A DNA stretch of 64,000 nucleotides from Euleptes europaea (lineage: Eukaryota; Chordata; Lepidosauria; Squamata; Sphaerodactylidae): assembly GCF_029931775.1 (NCBI RefSeq), contig NC_079322.1, positions 23,944,542-24,008,541 of the forward strand, read 5' to 3'. This document shows, one piece after another, positions 59,448 through 64,000 of this stretch (position 1 is the first letter of the stretch; every line of letters begins with the position of its first letter). The position numbers and the translations under genes are program-made. The notes beneath the pieces were generated by a model. It saw nothing but the letters and a program-made list of their open reading frames with translations. It made no database searches and was not told the origin of the DNA.

Positions 59448-59453
59448 TTTATT
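59448..59453 (-). promoter_or_regulatory. Poly(A) signal AATAAA of the right-hand minus-strand gene
   Basis: The minus strand reads CAATAAAGC about 100 bases after the stop codon at 59557-59555, as expected for a short 3' UTR. Confidence 0.6.
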
Positions 59454-59554
59454 GAGAGTATATTTGGAAAAGAGAAAAACATTATATATCTATTCCATAA
59501 GCTGCTTTAAAAATGTTATGGAAAAAGGTATCACGGTAAAAACGGTGCTGTCCC

Positions 59555-59611
59555 TCAGTCTTTTCCTTCTGTTGCATCGTTGCTGAAAGAATTTCGGAAG
59601 GATTTCTTCAG
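59555..59611 (-). CDS. Right-hand minus-strand gene, terminal coding exon
   Basis: On the minus strand the acceptor CTATTTTTATCAG opens a phase-0 frame, LKKSFRNSFSNDATEGKD, then TGA (59557-59555). It joins in phase to 62794-63138. It is short, basic then acidic, a typical C-terminal tail. A nearby poly(A) signal supports it as the last exon. Confidence 0.65.
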   Translation of the reverse strand: MKKSFRNSFSNDATEGKD

Positions 59612-59953
59612 CTGATAAAAATAGAAATATGGAAGAGTTAGCAGTTTAGAAGTTAAAAGCAAATGAGCCAGATTAGTAAATATAAAAATGCAGCATAAAA
59701 AAGCAGAACCTACAAATCATGAAACGCATATGGGCATTATTAATAAGGGGCATTATTAAAGTACTTGCTGTCGTCTACTGAGAACTTTTTCTAATTTTTG
59801 AGGTTGTAGAAATGCTCGTCTATGAATCCACAATGCTTCCCAGAAAATATAATCATGTGTAGACAGTTCCCTAGATCCCAAAGCAAGCCTTGCCCACCCC
59901 AAGTTCCTCCAAATCAAAAATTGGAATTTTGGGGGATAGTAAACTTTGGATCA

Positions 59954-60248
59954 GGAGCCCCATGGCACAGAGTGGTAAGTTGCAATACTGCAGTCCAAGC
60001 TCTGCTCACAACCTGAGTTCGATCCCGACAGAAGTTGGTTTCAGGTAGCCGACTCAAGATTGACTCAGCCTTCCATCCTTTCGAGGTCGGTCAAATGAGG
60101 ACCCAGCTTGCTGGGGGTAAAGGGAAGATGGCTGGGGAAGGCACTGGCAAACCACCCCGTAAACAAAGTCTGCCTTGGAAACTTCAAGATGTGACGTCAC
60201 CCCATGGGTCAGGAATGACCTGGTGCTTGCACAGGGGACCTTTACCTT
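59954..60248 (+). mobile_element. Sauria-type SINE, perfect 14-bp target duplication
   Basis: TAAACTTTGGATCA lies on both sides (59940-59953 and 60249-60262). The SINE is complete, inserted in the last intron of the right-hand minus-strand gene, in the sense opposite to the gene. Confidence 0.96.
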
Positions 60249-60564
60249 TAAACTTTGGATCAATTCAAAGGATTAGCAATTCATGGTATTAACGGTATAA
60301 AATATTCAAGGTCTGAATGAGATTTCATGCACATGACTACTGAAGCAACATGTTCTATTGCTGTAGTTCTTTTCAACATGGGTGTAGTAACCAGTGGCTC
60401 CCAAGGAAGATCTGACTGGAAATAACTGTCACCCCTACCAAAAATTAATCAGACTGCATTAGCCCACAGTTCTACTTATAAGGATAACAGAAATATGTAC
60501 AAGTTGTAAGGAAGCAGAAGTGTTTCACATATTAGTGCCGCATTGCTTTTTTTGTATGTAAATG

Positions 60565-62620
60565 TAGGGCTGTCAATTCGGTTCGGCCCGAACTGAAAAT
60601 CAGCCGAATTTCCCTTGATTCGGTGGTTTTTAGTTTGGGAGGAACCGAACTCAAAACTGGCAGGCAACCGGGGGGGGCGAATTCAGCGAGTTCGGGAGTT
60701 CGCGAATAAATTCGGCCAATTCGGGGCCGTCAGTAAGCAGCATAACCTTCAGTAAGCAGCATTCTCCTCCCCCGGCCAATCGGTGGCCAAGCTGGGTCTT
60801 CTTCTGGCCAATCAGTGAGGATTGAGTACTGGAGGAATCAGCTGATGTGCGGCCGGCCGGGGAAAGAGAGAGAGAGAGGAAAATCCTCATGTGTGTGTGA
60901 GGGGGTGCTTGTGCACATTCGCTCCTTTCCGTGGCTGCAGGGGGCGCATTTTTTGGGGTACCGACCCCAAACTTTCAGGGGATATTCAGACAGGTTTTCT
61001 TAAGAGACCACCCAAGTTTTGTAAACATTGGGTCAGGGGGTCCCGAGATATGGGCTCCCCCCTTTTTCTTTCCATGGCTGCAGAGGGCGCATTTTTGGGT
61101 GTGCCGACCCCAAACTTTCAGCGGAGCATCAGACAAGGCTTCTTAAGATACCCCCAAGTTTTGTAAACATTGGGTCAGGGCCCCCCGAGATATGGGCTCC
61201 ACCCCTTTTTCCTCTCCCCCCTTTTCCATTTTCGTGGCTGCAGGGGGCGCTTTTTTGGGGGTGCAGCCCCCAAACTTTTATCATAGCTTCAGAGAATCCC
61301 TCTTAAGAGACCACCCAAGTTTTGTAAAGATGGGTTCAGTGGGGGCTGAAATATCGGCTCCCCCCCTTTTCTCTTTCCGTGGCTGCAGGGGGCGCATTTT
61401 TGGGTGTGCCGACCCCAGACTTTCAGCGGAGCTTCAGTCAAGGCTTTTTAAGAGACCACCCAAGTTTTGTAAACATTGGGTCAGGGCCCCCCGAGATATG
61501 GGCTTTCCCCTTTTCCCTATTGGGATGAATGGATCACCCTCGAGAGATGCATACATATGGATCTTATATTGGATACAAATGGAATCATATTGGATTACCC
61601 AGCCTCCCAGCCCCTCCTGCTGGAACAGAAGACAGCCACAGTAAGACCCCTTTGGGGGCTTTAATCTATAATTTTTCTTTTCTGTGTGTGTGTGTGGGGG
61701 AAAGCAGAGTCTCTCTGTGTGTGTGGGGAGGGAGCAGTTTCTGTGGGTGGGGGGGGAAGCCAAAGGGGGCTTTTGCCGGTTCTGCCTGGGGTGTGTGTTC
61801 CCCCTCCAGTCTCTCTCTCCCTGGTTTGAGGGGGGGGGCTTCATTTTTATTCTTCAGGTTTTTCCTCATTCATAAGATCAGTTAAGTTATTTTGATGCTT
61901 GCTCAAAACTGGTTTTCAAATGGTGACTTAAAGAATGCATCTGCCTGGTCCCAAGTCCAATGCAAAAGGAGAAATTCCACCCCCTCCTGCTCATTATGCA
62001 TAGCTAGCTGCCTCTGTCCCTTTCCATGGTATGCAAACTCCCAGGTGTCAGGTGTTGCTTTGCACTGTTGCAAAGGTGTTGCATTGCGTGCTTGTGTTGC
62101 TTTGCAGTTGTATTGTTTTGCAAAATTCTTCACACCTGCCCCGCCCTTTGCATGTTTGCAAAGGTGTTGCTTTTCAGTTGTGTTGCTTTGCAAAGTTCTT
62201 AGCACCTGCCCCGCCCTTGCTCTCATCAGCTGTTTGTCGGGGCCGGGAGCTTTGTGCGTGGGTGGCAAGCTCTGCTGAGAGATACACATTAAGGGTGGGG
62301 GGGACCCCTTTCAGGACCCATATCTCAGCCCCCCCTGACCCAATCTTTACAAAACTTGGGGAGTCTTTCAATATACGTCCTTTGAAGCTCTGCTGAAAGT
62401 TTGGGACCTCTAAGCCCAAAAATGCCCCCCCAGAGCCGCGGAAAGGCGCGGTTGTGTTTTTAATGGCTTTATTCGGCCGAATTTTTTTTCCGAACTTTGA
62501 ATTCCCGCCGAATTGAATGGATCCGAAGTGGGGGAGTTCGGACTTCGGCACGTACCGAACCCACAAGGGCCAAATTCGGCCAAATCCGAACTGTACCGAA
62601 TTTTTTTTTTGACAGCCCTA
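60565..62620. mobile_element. 2.06-kb hAT-type non-autonomous element
   Basis: It starts TAGGGCTGTCAATTCGG and ends TTGACAGCCCTA. TGTAAATG is perfect on both sides (60557-60564 and 62621-62628). The terminal zones are rich in TTCGG/CCGAA words. Inside are four tandem modules (60931-61513) and an inverted partial module (62297-62446). Frames up to 150 codons run through the modules but show no transposase. Confidence 0.85.
60931..61513 (+). repeat. Four tandem modules of about 145-160 bp
   Basis: The units start near 60931, 61074, 61234 and 61379 with (G/A)TGGCTGCAG(G/A)GGGCGC, then CCCAAGTTTTGTAAA and GAGATATGGGCTCC. They are similar but not identical. Translated, they give repeated peptides that reflect the DNA repeat only. 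Confidence 0.85.
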
Positions 62621-62793
62621 TGTAAATGTACAGTTTTATACACAATGTTCTGCTTGAAACCCTTACTGTGCCTACTTTATTACAGACTTTGACTACTTCC
62701 ATCCTCCTTCCTGATATGTGGCAGGAAAACAGGGTGGGATCCGAAATGCAGAGTCCATCCCTGCTCTAGGAATCAGACAAAAATCATGCTTAC

Positions 62794-63138
62794 ATTTTGT
62801 AAAAAGGTCTTGAAGTCCAATTTCGGCTGAGGAGAACCTTTCGTTTCCTTTTTACTGCTGTGCAGTTCCTTGGAGTCTGCTGCAGAGTCAGTCTTGCCTG
62901 GAGGTGAAGGAGAGGCCTGAGGCACTTCCGTTTTTCTTAATAAGGAGGTCGAGGGGCTGGGTGGGACCGTGGAACTCCTTCTCGGAGGCCTGTGACGGAT
63001 ATCTTTGCAACATCCATCTCTGCACAAGAAAGGAGCGGCGGCGGCAGCAGCATCTGGAAGAGTGTGCTCACTCCGAGTGCCAGAAAGTCCAAGTTCTGAG
63101 CACAGATTAGACTGCTCGCCCAACAACTGATCCAGCTG
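62794..63138 (-). CDS. Right-hand minus-strand gene, penultimate coding exon
   Basis: On the minus strand the acceptor TTTTCATTACAG and donor CAAAAT/GTAAGC bound 345 nt, phase 0-0, 115 codons open. It starts QLDQLLGEQSNLCSELGLSG. The middle has an Ala run (DAAAAAAPFLC), Ser/Pro-rich STVPPSPSTSLL and SPSPPGKTDS, and it ends KLDFKTFLQN. It looks mostly disordered, with a possible short helical motif at each end. It continues in phase to LKKSFRN at 59611. The gene continues beyond the right edge. I do not recognise the family. Confidence 0.7.
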
Positions 63139-63167
63139 CTGTAATGAAAAGAGTAATGGATGAGCTG

Positions 63168-63375
63168 TAGGGTTGCCAACCTCCAGGTAGTAGCTGGAGA
63201 TCTCCTGCTATTACAACTGTTCTCCAGCTGACAGAGATCCATTCACCTGGAGAAAATGGCTGCTTTGGCAATTGGACTCTATGGCATTGAAGTCTCTCCC
63301 CTCCCCAAACCCCGCCCTCCTCAGGCTCCACCCACAAACCTCCCACTGGTGGCAAAAAAGGACCTGGCAACCATA
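63168..63375 (+). mobile_element. hAT-type MITE
   Basis: The ends are TAGGGTTGCC and GGCAACCATA, with flanks ATGAGCTG and ACCAGCTG (6 of 8). It is inserted about 30 bp into the intron upstream of 62794-63138, next to its acceptor. Confidence 0.88.
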
Positions 63376-63424
63376 ACCAGCTGACACACTGTAGCCCTCC
63401 TGCCTGCAGGATTCCGTCTATGTA

Positions 63425-64000
63425 GCAAAAGTCGGCTAATGGAAAATTCCCACAATAGAAAACAAAGGGGATTTTTTACAAAGCTCCTGTGGGGGCATTT
63501 TTGGGGATAGAGGTCCCAGATGTTCAGGGTAGCTTTGAGAGACTCTCCCTGGATGAACCCCAAAGTTTGGCGAAGATTGGGTCAGGGGGGTCCAGTGTTA
63601 TGGGCTCTGGAGAGGTCACCCCTCCCTCCTCCATAGACAAGCATTAGCCGATTAGCGAACAGAGAATCTGACTCTTACCTTCCTGCTTCTGTATGGAGGC
63701 GGGAGGTGACCTCTTCCAGACCCCGTAACTTCGGACCCCCTGACCCAATCTTCACCAAACTTGGGGGGTTTGCAAGGAGAGTCCCTGCAAGCTACCCTGC
63801 AGGTTTGGGGGCTCTACCTCAAAAAATGCCCCCCTGGAGCTTCGCAAAGCCTGCGGAGAACCTAAAAAAGCTGGATAATTACCCCCTTTTTTTTCAGGAA
63901 TGGCCAATTTGGCTTTGGTTTTCCCCCCAGGTTTTGGAATTCAGTAAACCCAAACCCAAAATTTACCTAAATGGCTTTTTTTCTGCTTATTTCCAGTTTA
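63425..64000. mobile_element. Partial modular element related to 60565-62620
   Basis: Contains GGCGAAGATTGGGTCAGGGG and, inverted, CCCTGACCCAATCTTCACC, the same module core as the 2-kb element, arranged as an inverted pair around 63660. Its ends are not seen because the window stops. Confidence 0.55.

Noticed and set aside
60931-61513. Possible CRISPR-like array of tandem repeats
   Set aside because: The units are long, contiguous and diverged, without short repeats and unique spacers. The window is vertebrate DNA.
60891-61644. Repetitive frames through the 2-kb element
   Set aside because: The peptide repeats mirror the DNA tandem modules and occur in several frames, so they are not a protein.

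Overview
This window looks like repeat-rich nuclear DNA of a squamate reptile, most likely a lizard or gecko. The evidence is the repeat set. There are Sauria-type SINEs (tRNA head, BovB-like tail), two or three other tRNA-derived SINE families, CR1 and BovB-like LINE ends, and a Tigger-like DNA transposon pair. There are also about 25 copies of a short hAT-type MITE whose ends read TAGGGTTGCC...GGCAACCCTA, several with perfect 8-bp target duplications. There is no bacterial-style gene organisation. Most long open frames are repeat or GC-rich artefacts.

Host coding sequence is sparse and split into small exons, found here only from splice sites, open frames and matching intron phases. (1) Plus strand, 5.1-15.0 kb: three exons in consistent phase (2/2, 1/1) end in a stop and could encode a small basic protein of about 94 residues. 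A 63-nt exon-like block lies upstream at 3.2 kb. (2) Minus strand, 45.4 to 26.6 kb: a gene seems to start beside a perfect RFX X-box and a CRE-like site. It includes two paralogous 1-1 phase exons (36.1 and 33.9 kb) with a shared Lys-rich ...TPAI-TPP motif, and ends in an acidic terminal exon at 26.6 kb. The promoter type suggests a ciliary or testis gene, but I cannot name it. (3) Minus strand, 63.1 to 59.4 kb: the last two coding exons and the poly(A) signal of a gene that enters from the right edge. (4) Plus strand, 51.6 kb: an isolated 65-nt block with very good splice sites.

The rest is transposon strata with readable insertion order. Examples are a 747-bp fold-back element inside a MITE (14-bp target duplication), a solo LTR inside a MITE, a MITE inside a SINE inside a MITE, and MITEs inside MITEs. 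Two fold-back elements have long target duplications and share a CTGAAGAAG core, which suggests Penelope-like retroelements. One of them and a linear relative at the left edge show a hammerhead-like core (CTGANGA, stem II, GAAA) whose stem changes on both sides. At 60.6-62.6 kb a 2.06-kb hAT-type element with a perfect 8-bp target duplication carries four tandem modules of about 145 bp plus an inverted copy. A GC-rich 1,057-bp block at 7.4-8.5 kb is flanked by a perfect 15-bp repeat and is unclassified.

I found no clear new multi-gene system. The best leads are the duplicated-exon gene with its X-box promoter, the hammerhead-like fold-backs, the modular 2-kb hAT element and the GC-rich insertion.
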